Assembly (NCBI RefSeq): GCF_019649055.1 | Contig: NW_026570246.1 | Location: 372,001 to 436,000, forward strand | DNA: 64,000 nt | Direction: 5' to 3' | Source of the DNA: Paramacrobiotus metropolitanus | Taxonomy: Eukaryota; Tardigrada; Eutardigrada; Parachela; Macrobiotidae | Part shown: one piece after another, positions 10,593 to 23,138 of the stretch | How positions within the stretch are numbered: position 1 is the first letter of the stretch | Layout: each line of letters begins with the position of its first letter | Made by a program: the position numbers and the translations under genes | The notes under the pieces: model-generated | What the model was told of the DNA's origin: nothing | Seen by the model: the letters and a program-made list of their open reading frames with translations, nothing else | The model's database searches: none

Positions 10593-11152
10593 CAATGGAC
10601 TTCAAAATTTTGTTACACTCACAAAACGCGCGCAACCAGCTATTTACCTGTACTCAATCAGCCAAATTCCGGGCTGGCCATCGGCCTGTTGAGTTCAAAC
10701 ACTTGCACCTCACGCATTTCCCAACAAAAACCATCCACCAATATCTCAAACGAAAGAGAAAAAAATTTTATGAATTTTGATACCAAACAAGTTAGCTTTT
10801 ATGGGATCTGACAGAAAATCGACGCATCTAAAGTTTCTCGTAGACAAAGCATAGCATTTGAATCCACGGTTTGGTTTCAGTTTTCACACAGAAAACGTAT
10901 GCTCTGTCTACGAGAAACTTTAGATGCGTCGGTTTTCTGTCAGATCCCATAAAAACTAACTTGTTTCGTATCTAAATTCATAAAATTTTTTCTTCGTTTG
11001 AGATATCGGTGGATGGTTTTCGTTGAAAATGCGCAAACAGCAAGTGTTCAATTACTGCGCGTTTCCAGTTTATTGGTCATTTGGTCTTGGCCATTTATTT
11101 CTATTGGTCATTCGGTCCCGGACCGAATGTAACAAAATTTTGAAGTCCATTG
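10593..11152. mobile_element. 560-bp inverted-repeat (MITE/foldback) element with TA flanks
   Basis: The left end CAATGGACTTCAAAATTTTG is the exact complement of the right end CAAAATTTTGAAGTCCATTG. The arms remain complementary deep inside, for instance TGGGATCTGACAGAAAAtCG and CTACGAGAAACTTTAGATGC against the mirrored right arm. They leave only a short centre around 10850-10900 unpaired, plus an interrupted middle part. Both ends abut TA (10591-10592 and 11153-11154), the target duplication of Tc1/mariner-type elements. No transposase frame exists, so it would be non-autonomous. Confidence 0.85.
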
Positions 11153-11684
11153 TACATACCCCGTACGAAACTTAATATCTTCAGCTTGCTACGATTTGGG
11201 CGCCTATTATTTTATAAACAATTTTCATTTCCTGGTTTGCAGATAAGTTAGTCTGTCAGCATTGCCATAAGTATAACTTGTTACAACAGATGCATAAAAC
11301 GCCAAGCGAGAGTATGTTTACTGTTTATTCACATTGACAAAGTTAAACGCAGATCCGAAGCAGATCAAAAACGGATTAAATCGGAGACGAATGTGGAGGA
11401 AGATCAATAAAACAGTATTAGCAGCGAACGCTTTGATCCTGGCGGAAGGCCAATGGGACATACAGAAGCACAGTCATGGAACACGATTAAATATCAGAAT
11501 CCCACTACCATGCACCATTACAAAAACAGCACCCAAGGAAAATCGGCATGTGATGGTCAAAGTATGAGAGATGCACAGCAGCGTTGAGCTCAAATCAACA
11601 AACATTTCGATCGTCGTTAGCAAACAAACCTAATCGGTCAATGGCAAAACCTCACCGACACAGATGGCTCCGTTTGCTCCGGCT
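11153..11684. other. Intergenic, nothing recognised
   Basis: Downstream flank of both the inverted-repeat element and the Ly6-type gene. A 77-codon frame at 11334-11567 shows no family features. Confidence 0.4.
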
Positions 11685-12679
11685 TTAGATCATTTTCGCC
11701 AGAACAATGGCGAAGATAACGGAAATGCCAGCGGTGAAGAGTGAGATCTGGTTATGGCCGGCGGCATTGCAGAAATCTCGCGTGTTACAGTTGCACACGC
11801 TGGTTGTGATGCCTTGGATAGCTAAAAACCAGGCATTAATGTTAACGCTGTTTATGACCTTTAGATTTACACAGTGGCAACGTTATTGATAAACACAGAC
11901 GATCAAATTAATATAAACCAATAATAAACCAAAGCTTCCGGATTAGGATCAAACTTGTCAACCTGCCTAACATGTAAAGGAATGTACATGTACATAAAGC
12001 GTTAACGAAACTATTCAAACATGAACATCTTTTATGCGCAAATGCTATGTATATTGTGAAAAATAATTGATAAGTATAAGAATAATTATTATCGATTTTA
12101 TAAGTATTTTATAAAAAAACATAATACCGTACGTGAACGCAGTACATCTGTGTTACAATCTCCACTTACGCGTATCCTTGCACTCATTAACTCCGAGGCC
12201 ATCTCCACCAGGACTGGGAACTTTACCGCACCCCCGAGCCGCAACAGTCGCTAAAAATTGTCAAATATTAATCATTAGTGAAATAAAATGTGAACCAGTT
12301 TACAATCTATCCGCTAGATGTAACAACAAAAATAATTTGTTTTTTGCTCACCTCCAGCCGCAGTGCCGACTGTCCGATAGCAAACGTTTTCACTGGTTCC
12401 ACAATCTTTCTGTAGATCTGCTGTCGGGTTAATGCAGCCAGATCCGTTACATTCATAACAGCGGATCGCGGTGACGACGGCTACAAATGCAGTGGTGAAT
12501 TTAACAGGAATTCCGGTGCATAATTCATAAAAATAATTACGTATTTTTCAAGGTTATTGTATTAGAATACGTATCATCACTGTATCAGCAGTAGTAATCG
12601 GCGACAACGCTTTATCTGTCGCAGCATTACCGATGCACGAAAGGACAGCAATGGCAATAAGGAGGATTTGGCGAGACAT
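11685..12679 (-). CDS. Ly6/three-finger-fold GPI-anchored protein, ten cysteines
   Basis: Exons 12631-12679, 12352-12480, 12170-12250 and 11685-11821 join in phase to 131 residues. The N-terminus MSRQILLIAIAVLSCIAVV is a signal peptide that probably ends just before IRCYECNGSGC. The mature part has ten cysteines in Ly6/uPAR order: RCYEC, SGC, KDC, ENVC, RGC, NEC, SVCNC and DFCN, the closing CNCNTRDFCN being the family signature. The tail after NAAGHNQ is hydrophobic (ISLFTAGISVIFAIVLAKMI), as expected of a GPI-attachment signal, placing the protein on the outer cell surface. Members include ion-channel modulators, adhesion proteins and junction proteins of insects (quiver, boudin, crooked); the role here cannot be told. 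All three introns are phase 1, usual for the family. Confidence 0.9.
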
Positions 12680-14382
12680 GATCGGGGCCGGTAGGAAGAA
12701 TCGACTGCAGTATATCCCAAAAGGGTGAAAATAAATCAGGGAGTATCGTTTACCGAATGTGCTAAAAACTGAGAAATGGAAAAGTGAGTAACTTGCCTAA
12801 AGACCAGTTGAATGCGGAATGAAGGCATAACCGTAAACTTCAACCATCAGACATGTCCGAGGCGCGCAGTCCATTTTGATGAATCGATTATCGATGGCTT
12901 GATTGGTAGGATCCACCGACTAGTCGGTCGTCGTTTAAACCGTCGGCCGAACCGGCCCGTAACCATTCCACGGCAAGCCTATGCGGTAAAACAAGGATGA
13001 ATGCTACTTATTTTTTAAAACTTCTACTTTGTTTTTTATAATAAAATATTATTTTTTCTTCAAATTTCGTGAGGAAAAGCTATATACAACATCCACGACC
13101 ACGGGCGCCGACGGACGCGGTTCAGTTAACAGTTTATGGATCCGTAATCGGTCGGGTTAAGCGTTCGTATGGGCGTTACTCCTGCAGTTTTACTACGAGT
13201 AGACAATTTGATGGACTTTCTGCCCGCGCAGCGATTTCATCAATTTCTATGGGGACGAATGATTCATGGGGACTTTCCTATCCTCTGCCTATCTCTGAGT
13301 CTTACTGACCATGTTCGTCTATGCAGATTTCCTTCTAGCGCTGTGGAGACGCTGTCGGCTGTGTGGTGTCCTTATTACAGAAACCTGTTTCCCTGCCTCC
13401 GCAGAATCATATCAAACTAATCAAAGCAAGGCATAACCCGTCCTTCCAGGCGGGCGCCGTAAGGCCCCGAATCCCGGGATACGGAAGGGCATCGTAGTTC
13501 ATGGCTTACAGAGTAGTCCGGTCGAACAAACGCGGAAGCCGGAAGTAACAAACAAATTCCAAGGATCGGTTTGTGTACTAAATTATCGTAGCATTTACAA
13601 TTAGTGCAGTGCAGACCGTGATGTCGTTCCTAATATAAATATAAATATTGCATTTATTGTGTGCACTTGTAAGAACATTACGCTGCACAGTACATACGGT
13701 TATAGCTTATACCGGTACATACGGTTATAACTTATACCATAGAAATCAGTCAAATCACCCTACTTGTAAGTTGTAGATGTAGAAGCAGTAGTCCCTACAG
13801 TTAGCAAAAAATGAATTTTCATTTATCTTTAATAATTATTTCGATATGTACAGTACGAACGCGAGCCCAAATGGCAATGCACTTCGCGAAACACACAAAA
13901 TACGAGTACTGTACTTACTAACGTCTTACGGTATGCCGTTATGTGTTCGTTCCTGGTTTCTTACATTTTCAGGACGAATACTTCATACATACTGCGTGTT
14001 ATTTCTGACATTATTTTCAGTTTTCTTCTGGGCCGGGCGGTAAGTAAGTACTTATTTTACTGGTGGTTAGTGATAGTAACTGTAGCTGATGTAGAACAAT
14101 GACAACTGTTTTTCAGAATTTTATTATTCGATAAATCAGGAAAAACACATAAACAACCAAAAACAGATATAAAAAACGGAGCATAATTGGATAATACAGA
14201 ATAAAAATTTTAGTCCAACGGGATTATTCTGCCAACACTGCTTTGTCGGTGTTAAGTAAAGATGTATGATACACAAACAAATCTCGTGTTCACGGCATAC
14301 CAACTGTCCTCACTTCATTTGTGCAAACGAGTTTGTGCTCTTCTCTAGGGCAGAATCTTAATCTGAACATAAATCCAAAGCA
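12680..14382. other. Intergenic, no gene recognised; includes a GC-rich patch at 13435-13560
   Basis: No conserved frame was found. A GC-rich patch at about 13435-13560 (CGGGCGCCGTAAGGCCCCG and GGAAGCCGGAAG) stands out from the AT-rich surroundings but matched no RNA family I know. A 25-bp tandem duplication (TACATACGGTTATAGCTTAT...) lies at 13691-13740. Confidence 0.4.
13691..13740 (+). repeat. 25-bp tandem duplication
   Basis: Two copies of TACATACGGTTATARCTTAT followed by ACC plus two variable bases. Confidence 0.8.
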
Positions 14383-15752
14383 TTATGATGCTGACTGCGG
14401 AACTCCGGATGTGTTGGAAGCATGCAGGAAATCCGATGTCTTCGTTTTGGCCATTTCTTTCGCTTTCCGCGCCTGTTCCCGGAACGTCTCCGCTTTGGCC
14501 GTCAGCGCGCTAATTCGGCTGGAAAGCGATTCCGGGCCTTTGTCCGAGGCAGGGGATGCTGCGAAGAGGTGCTCCAGAATGTACAGGAAACCATTGGTCG
14601 TTTTGGTGGTGTTGCGCTTGTAGCGCTCCACACCGAAGGCCTGGATGGCCTTCGCGAAGCCGAAAACATGTGATTCTATGCAGGCGGATCGAGCCAGTTC
14701 GGCCATGGACGGATCGCTACTAACGGGTTGGTATACGCATTTTTCATCCACTGTCTGCAACGCAGGCCAATAATTACTCACAATGCACACAATTCAGTAA
14801 AATAACGAGAAAGCAAAATCAATGGAAATCTGACTAATTATAATATTTAGAAACAATGATGGTATTACTCGTCAATGAGTCGTCATAATGCATCGGGCAT
14901 TTAAAACTACCGTAGATTAATTTTAAAGTACGTAGTCAGGAAGTACACGCCGATGACAGATCCTACAACCAGAGAATATTTTACAAAAGTATCGGTATTT
15001 TAAAGCGCAACGCAACTCAAAGATTCTATTCTATTGATACTTCTTTTTATGGATCACTCCTGTTTGTACAAGGAACGATTACAAAATACGGTAAATCGGG
15101 CAATGCATAGCTCTGCCTTCAAAACAGTAATTCAATTTTCTAAAATAGTAGTAATTAGCCTACTGCATGATTTTTGCGATGTTGCTCGCATGCAACATGC
15201 CAGCAAAATTTCGGAACAAGAGGCGACGCACCATGACTTTCGTGTAGCCGACATTCTTGGAATACGTCGTCAAGGTTTTATTAACGGGATCCACAATGGA
15301 TTCCTCCACAATATACACGTGCTGGGGTCCGCGGATGAAGCGCTCGCCCCATTTGGGCATGTGGTTCGTCTTGGACAGCACCCTGATTGTCACGACTTTT
15401 CCATCGTCTGTCAGTCGTCGATCCAGTACATCCTCCGACAGCACATGCGAACTGCAAAATTGTGAATTCGTACAGCATACACCAACAGCCAACAGATACC
15501 ACATATTTCAATTTTAAAGAAAACGCGAGACTGTTCAGTGCACTTTCAGCAACCCAGTGCGAATACTGATGTGAAACTGTGAAAGTCCGACCCTGAGTGC
15601 TGTACGTACCTATAAGGGTTCGGATATCGCAGCCAGAACGCGGTAACCAGCTGTTCCCAGGTGTAGGAAAACAGTGATGAACTGTAATAATACTTTCCCG
15701 AATGTTCGTGAGCGACCTGATCACTTTTCCCGAAAAACCAGTGTTTTGTCAT
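14383..15752 (-). CDS. PRELID1: PRELI-domain intramitochondrial phosphatidic-acid transfer protein (PRELID1)
   Basis: Exons 15610-15752, 15232-15451 and 14383-14754 join with matching phases to 244 residues. The PRELI/MSF1 domain covers roughly residues 18-190: YTWEQLVTAFWLRYPNPYS, VLSEDVLDRRL, KTNHMPKWGERF, HVYIVEESIVDP and TTKTTNGFLYIL are colinear with PRELID1. With TRIAP1, proteins of this family carry phosphatidic acid across the mitochondrial intermembrane space for cardiolipin synthesis. The C-terminal tail after LFAASPAS is helical and Lys/Ala-rich (AKAETFREQARKAKEMAKTK), like the LEA-like tail of vertebrate PRELID1. The N-terminus is about 17 residues longer than in human, because the only in-frame ATG upstream of the domain is at 15752. 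Confidence 0.93.
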
Positions 15753-16765
15753 GGTGAAATAAATCACAAAACGTTATGTGCGCTGCGTAGTTCCTTCACC
15801 TTCCTCGAGAACTCAACTGGGACAGAAAACCAGGTCAAAGTAAAGTGAATGAATGCACAGTGCTCGCTGTGTCTAAGCAGACACCGAGGGTAAAATTCAC
15901 AAAAAGATACAGTAGCAACAATTAGACGCTTTGTAAAATTTGAGCAGAATACAATTACAGAACTGCTTAAAATTCCACAATGTTATCGCCGTCGTCTTAG
16001 AAGTTCAGAAATGTGACGTTATTACGTAAAAGTTAAAACTATAACCGGACCAGCAGGGAAATGTGAATTGCGAAAGCATGTGTGCGCCTCTGTTAACACC
16101 GCACGCCGGCCGCAAACCTGGCGAGGCTTTTTCGGCAAATTGTAACAGGCTTTGCAGTTCGATTACGTCATCCATTCAGAGTGCAGTCGGTGCACTATCA
16201 TAAGTCACGGTGCGGCCGTGTTATATGTGTACGGACTCACAACGTTAACATCAGTCGATATGTATCGTCGTCCATCATTACCTTCTCTGAATTTCCGGCT
16301 AGTGCTGTTTTTCCTTCACGTCTGGTAAGCGCACTATTGTAGCTTCCACTTTGCATGGGAATTTCCTGGTCGCGCTCATGCTCTCCGACGCAACGAAATT
16401 TCTGGATTATGCTTGTGCGAGTGATCGCAATTCGCGAATATAGCCTTAACATCACTTTTTTGTGCATGTCGGTATTTACGTTTCAGATTCCGACGGTTAC
16501 AAACGATATACCGATTCAGAAGCGTAACGAAAATTCCAACGATTATCATCAACTTTTGATAACGATAACCAAATAATAAATCTAAATAAACGCAAATAAA
16601 AGCAAAAAATATGAAACTGCTATCACAACATATCGATTACGAACGATTTGCTCAAAATACTACCACAGAAATACTAAATGCTATTACACTATCGCAAAAG
16701 GCCATTAGTGTTTTAATGGAAAGCGTACACGCATACAGATTCACATAAAATGAGCGAAGCGAAAA
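15753..16765. other. Intergenic, nothing recognised
   Basis: Probable promoter side of PRELID1 and 3' flank of GLDC, both on the minus strand. A 73-codon plus-strand frame at 16355-16576 has no family features. Confidence 0.4.
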
Positions 16766-19700
16766 TTAATGCGCCGGTTTTTCATCCGCCAGTGGCTGGC
16801 CCGCCACGTACAACTCCGTCGGAGGACATGCGCATATCAGATTCTGGTCGCCAAACAAATCATCCGCTCTCGAACAGCCCGGCCAGACTTTGTTGGTCGG
16901 GGTTATCTTGTTCGTCGGGAAGGCTGCTGTGCTGATCGAGTACGGCAGTTTCCAGTCCTTGCCGCCGCCGCCGATATCCCACTGCGTATGCGGTGCCATT
17001 TTCAACGGATTCACCTCCCGTGTCCATCCGTTACGAGACGATCCCGCCGGGATACTTTCAATCTCAGAGATTTCTTTCCGAATATCTGCATTTAACAAAT
17101 TGTTAAACTGGTGCGCTGCATAAACAAAAGTTTTCTGTAAAATTATTGGCGGAAGTTCAATAAAATGTTGACAGTACAGCAAAATGTTCTAAGCAGTTTA
17201 TTACTTTCCATTCAGCCTTTGCAAGGTCGTAAAGTATTGACTTACTGATAAGAGCATCACAAAACCTATCCAATTCAGCTAATGTTTCTGATTCCGTTGG
17301 TTCCACCATTAAAGTCCCAGTGACCGGCCATGACATCGTTGGAGCATGAAAACCTATGATGTACTGTATTTATTCTTCCTGAACTGTGCAGTATCAATAT
17401 CACAACAGGAAGGATTGGAGACTTTCATGTACCGTAATCTTGCAGACGCTTCGCTATATCTACAGCTTCGATTCCGGCAGATTCTTTAAACCCGCGACAG
17501 TCCAGGATGAATTCATGAGCAACATATCCATGTGTTCCACGGCAAAGGATTCGGTAGTGGCTGCTTAGCTTGTGGGCCATATAGTTAGCGCTGAGCACGG
17601 CGATCTCCGTAGCACGATGGAGCCCTTTCGCTCCCATCATTTTTATATACGCCCAGGATATCGGAAGGATCCCTGCCGATCCAAAGGGTGCCGCACTGAC
17701 GGCTCCGCACGATGTGCTTGTCTTATCCGATGAAAAGGGATGGTCCGGTAAAAATGGAGCTAAATGCGATTTCCTAGAAAAGAATCCCTTCGTCGTTGAT
17801 TCAGAAAACATAAACCTATCTGATTCAATTTTACACAGGATATTTGCATATTAATATGAAAAATATTAAAAATATATTTGCATATTAATAAATATATTTG
17901 CATATTAAAATTTCAACTGCCATTACTGGATTCAATTCTTATGTAGCTATAGTATTCGGAACTTACACTCCGATGGGTCCCATGCCTGGTCCACCACCAC
18001 CGTGCGGTATACAGAACGTTTTGTGCAGATTTAAATGCGATACATCGGAACCAAAATCACCAGGCCGAGCCAGTCCAACTAGCGCATTAAGATTAGCTCC
18101 GTCCAGGTACACCTGCCCACCGCATTTGTGGACAAGATCACACATATTCCTGAATTTCACAGAATTACTGTAGTTAATTATCACGAATCTAAATTCAAAA
18201 GCTGCTTTTACCGAATGGTGTCTTCGAAGACTCCATTGGTAGAAGGATACGTAATCATGGCGCATGCCAGTCTGTCGCGGTGCTGTTCCGCCTTCTTCTT
18301 GAATTCTTCCACGTTGATCGTCCCGTCCTTTGTGCAAGCTACCACCTCCACTTTCAATCCAGCCATCTGAGCACTGGCGGGATTAGTGCCATGCGCCGAA
18401 GCGGGAATCAAACAGATGTTGCGATGACCTTGGTTTGTGGCTTTCAAATATGCCATTATGGTTCGTAAGCCGGCATATTCTCCCGCAGCACCGCTGAAGA
18501 AAAATAAGCTGTACAAACTAAAATTTCAACATTGCCATTATCGTGGACAAAAATGTAGGAAGGCTAAACACAAATTAAAATAAACAGACACCTATGCATA
18601 TAAATTTTATACCTGTTTGGCTGAAATGAAAATTTATCGTATCCCGTGATTTCACAAAGATCTCTTTCCAATTCCTTAACCAGCGTTTGATATCCTTTCG
18701 TCTGCTCGTGCGGAACAAATGGATGGATGTTAGCGAAGCCTGGCAGAGATACGGGCTAAAAACAGCAAAATGTTTGCAATCCTTCAAAAGAACATTTCCG
18801 CCGATGTGGTTGTATGATTGTATCAAAGATGATATACCACTCATACCATCATTTCTGACGCTGCATTCAGTTTCATCGTGCAGGAGCCGAGGGGGATCAT
18901 AGCGTGCACCAGAGAAATGTCTTTATTTTCCAGTCGTTTAATATACCTCGTCAATTCTGTTTCACAATGGTGGATATTGAAAATTGGCTGCTCAAGGTAT
19001 TCTGACTGACGTCTCCAAGGATGATCCATGTGGATAAGATTAGAACCAGGTAATGCAGCCTGCACTTTCTTTCCCGTATCGGGCAGCTTATCGGACCCCG
19101 TGATTTCTCGTAAAGCATCCGGAATCGTCGTTCGGACTCCAAACACATATAGTATGTCTTCCAGATCCTTCTGCGTAACGGTCTCATCCATGGCCACCCC
19201 AATGTCACCATCGTCGTAGTAGCGGAAGTTAATCTTTTTTTCTCGCGCACGCTCTTGAATTTGCCGCATAATGCTGGGATTGCTGTCCGGTACGCCCAGT
19301 TTAATAGTGTCGAAAAATGTTTTGTGGCGGAGAACATAACCACAGTGCTGTAGCACGTCGGCGGCCAGTAAAGCGGACGCATGACATTTGGATGCGATGC
19401 GACGGAGCCCGACTGGACCATGGTAAACCGCATACATGCTCGCCATATTCGCCAACAGCGCCTACATCAAATAAGTATCAGTATTACGTAAGCTGTAATA
19501 AAGAAACTGTTCTACTTTGTTACGTAATAATCAGTGAAAAAATTTAATTTAATTAAGGAATTAATCATTGAGCATAATCGAATTCAAGTTCGCAGAAAAA
19601 ATATCACTAAGTACTAGAGTAGTTTTGCAGTGCATTGCATGTACTATTGCTATACCTGTGCAGTGCATATATTGCTGGTCGCTTTATCCCGCCGGATATG

Positions 19701-22281
19701 TTGCTCCCGTGCCTGGAGAGCAAGTCGGTATGCAACTGCCCCGTTCCGATCTCTGTAAGGATAGCATAATGACTATTTCGGTGCTGAATTATACCTGTGC
19801 TATTCAAAAATATCTTGGTACTTGCCTGGTAACGCCCACCATGCGACCCGGCATCTGACGTTTATATTTTTCAGCTACACTGAAAAATGCCGCGTGCGGC
19901 CCTCCAAAAAACAAAGGAACCCCGAACCGCTGCGTATTGCCCACAGCGATATCACATCCCAAATCACCGGGCGGAACCAACAACGTCAGAGATAGTAAAT
20001 CAGTGGCACAACCCACAATTGCCTGTGCGAAGAGAAGAGCTTGGGTGCCGCAAAAAATTACAATTCACGAAATGCACTGATCGACGTACGCCTGAGCTTT
20101 TATTTTGGCAATTGCATGCTTCAAGCGTTCAAAATCTGGAACCCCGCCTTCTGTATCCGGATACTGGAACAACACACCACCAAAATCTTTTCCGGAAAGG
20201 TCCGCTTCCAAAAACGATCCAGATACCACCTCTACTCCAATCGGCCTATACGAATACACTTCTATGAGTAACTATGAAACGTGAAATACAATTCCCGCGA
20301 CACTTTTAAAAAAAATGTTTACGGCGAAATGTGATTTACATAACTGCCATCCGCAGAAATTTCAACCGTCACAAAGCGATAGCACTGTGCAACAAAAGGT
20401 CGGCTAGCATCTTTTTTCCTTTTACAATAACTACATGAGCAAATAAACTTACTCGGCACGAGCCTTCACAACTGCGATGGTTTGTGGATGCATTTTGGCA
20501 TCCAAAAAGAATTTTTTCCTCTTCGTCTGCCGGAATGCAAGAGCCATGGCCTCTCCAGCAGCCGCTGAAATAACCATAAAATTGCATACAACTGCAGTCT
20601 CGTTGTAACGTACAATCATGGACTGGATATCCTCCTGGTTCAAATTTTGTTTCGTAATGTTCTCACGGTTACGTACTGGCTTCGTCCAGCAGGGACGCAT
20701 TGGCTATCGGCAGCCCAGTCATACTGCTGACCATTGTCTGGTAATTCAGCAGGCTCTCCAGTCGTCCCTGTGAAATCTCCGGCTGATAGGGCGTGTACTG
20801 AGTGTACCATCCTGGATTTTCCAAAATATTACGGACAATGGGAGCGACTGTGCGGGTGTTATAGTATCCCAGGCCGAGATATGAGCGCCAAACTTCATTC
20901 TGAGCAGCCAATTCACATGCTCGCATCATTAGATCATATTCGCCTGAGGAGACCATAAAACGAGCATTCATTATATGCAGTTCAGAGAATTACAGAATCA
21001 TTACTGGTGGCACGGTGCTGTAATCTAACAACATGCCATTACAATGCTTAATACTGCTTCGCATACCAAATCTGTAGTTCTAAATGTTTAATTTTTCAAA
21101 CACAGCAATAATGTACCAAGTGGTTTTTTATTTCAACTATACGGCATAATGATATGACAGGTACATCATTGACACCTCCTCAGAGAAAGAAATTTACAAA
21201 GTCAGAAGTGCCAGCTGTAAACAATATTAACGAGTAACCACCGTAGCAGTACACAGTACTTGCCGGCAAAAAACCGAAACACACAATATTAATATAGATA
21301 TACGCACTTCATAACATTAGCAAGCTGGCCAGCATTCTTACATCGTATAAGTACTTCTATATACTATCGAAGATCGTGTTATACAAATAAAATTAATCGG
21401 TTATGTCTTTTCAAAATACAACAATATCAGTCAAAAACAAATACAGTATTCAACAGTTACTATATACAGAACTTCTATGAAAGTTTAATTCATACACAGA
21501 ACACAGCGCCAAAGCGTTAACAACGTTTTTAATTCGCTGCACTCGTACGTACCTAAAGGAGCGTCCATCTGCAGTTCTCGGTTCAAAAGGATGTCTTCTG
21601 GTAAAGTTTTCTTCAGCAGGTCTTGAAAGTCCTTAAAGCATTAAACAGGGTAAAATGTTTGTGTAATGCATCAAAAACTGTTGAATAACTTATGCAGTAA
21701 GATGCAATAGCACAGATAATTTACCATAAGTAAATTATATTATCATTTGTGATTATTTATCGGTAATGATGTTATCCGTGTAGCTATTCTAATATTTTTT
21801 GACTTTTTGTTACCTTGGCCCTTGTTTACCTAAACCTTTTAAACATTAAGTTTTAACTTTTAATAGTTAATATCACACATTAATGCTTACAGCGTGCAGC
21901 TTTTACAAGCTGGGCATTACTTAATTACCTCGCATCCAATAAAATTCAGCATCTTATCACGCTCGGCTTCCCGCGGACCGATATGTCGCTGCGCAAAGTT
22001 ATCATTCCCTCGGAAAAATTCTTGCAGAATCAGGGTATTCTGCTGATCATGTTGTTGCGAATCAGCAGAAGCACTGTTGTCTATCTGAACGCTTTTCGAC
22101 GGACGGGGCACATTATGGAATCCGGTGGTGGAAGACACCAGCCGCAGCTGTCGGCCCTGTTGCGCCACATGATTCCGCAGACTCCACACATGGACGGTGG
22201 ATGGTAGGGATGGACCAGGAGCTCCCAGCTTGCCAAGGATGCTCTGGAGGAGACGCGAACGGGAAAGCTACGGATCGCCAT
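16766..22281 (-). CDS. GLDC: Glycine dehydrogenase (decarboxylating), P protein of the glycine cleavage system, mitochondrial
   Basis: Fourteen exons on the minus strand: 21929-22281, 21553-21631, 20677-20943, 20453-20564, 20092-20245, 19826-20022, 19656-19752, 18847-19461, 18613-18755, 18212-18493, 17967-18149, 17433-17773, 17246-17353 and 16766-17085. The product, about 1,080 residues, is colinear with animal [84 protein letters not shown] and [10 protein letters not shown]. The PLP-lysine motif is [19 protein letters not shown]. It decarboxylates glycine and passes aminomethyl to lipoyl-H-protein in the matrix. The intron after exon 6 starts with GC (AG|GCAAGT), and the one after exon 5 may do so too. 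The N-terminus is uncertain: the ATG at 22281 gives MAIRSFP in one frame while the targeting-like sequence leading into the protein lies in another, suggesting a missing base near 22258. Confidence 0.96.
17840..17910 (+). repeat. AT-rich short tandem repeat in a GLDC intron
   Basis: The motif TATTTGCATATTAATA occurs three times, separated by AAATATTAAAAATA-like spacers. Confidence 0.8.
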
Positions 22282-23138
22282 TATGTCAAGGTGAGACACG
22301 CACCCACAATTCCACGAATAGTAGAGCGCCTGCAAAAGGCTTAGCAGCACTGAAACTGTAAGTTGTACTGTTGCAAACCGTCTTGTAAAACCACGGCGAA
22401 TATTGGATGAGTCACTCACATCAGCTGTTAGCTGCCTTGTTATGCAGTCGTATGCATGTGATGAGAAACCATTAAACGCAAAGTTATAGCACCGTACTTG
22501 CCAAAAACTTGGCAGGCGCTTCCGGTTGGATTGTTACGTACGTTGGAACTGTTGCAAGTTGCAACCATAAAGTGTCGTACGTTTATGTTCTCCTGTGCCA
22601 AGTGTCCCACTGTCCAGAGTGCAGTGTACATTGCTTTGCTGAAGTATTTAATGCGGTTCTTTGGTATTAAGGAATTATTGGGACGTTTTGGCGCATTGTG
22701 AATTTTTGCCCACTGCCAGCTCAGGTGGCTGGTGCCTTTCCGGTTAAAATGGGCAACGTAACGTGATAACAAAATATTAATACGAAGTTACCTTAAATTT
22801 CTTGGTGCTGATAACAGCTAATTTGTTAGAAATTTAAACGAACGACCATTCCAACGAAAAACTTTTTTTTGACTTCGCGGAAAAAAATTCACAGCAAAAT
22901 ATTTACCGATTCAATGCTACAGAACAATACCACAGGCCCAAGAGCCAAGACCACAGTACTCTAATTAAGTTAAGCTACCCAATCTACCGAAGCTGGTAAT
23001 TCGCGTAATCGCGTTCAGACTGTTCAGTCCAAACATATTAAAATTATTAAGACCGTAGTCACCATACTAAGAAAACAAACAAAATAACAATACATGGCAT
23101 TCCCAGCCTTAACTACCCCTTTCTTTGATTATTGATGT
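22282..23138. other. Upstream region of GLDC, nothing else recognised
   Basis: It should contain the GLDC promoter. A 110-codon minus frame at 22440-22772 and a 67-codon plus frame overlap each other and show no family features. Confidence 0.4.

Noticed and set aside
13441-13560. Possible ribosomal RNA or RNase P RNA fragment
   Set aside because: I compared it by eye with 18S, 28S, RNase P and SRP RNA conserved segments and found no convincing match. It is reported only as an unexplained GC-rich patch.
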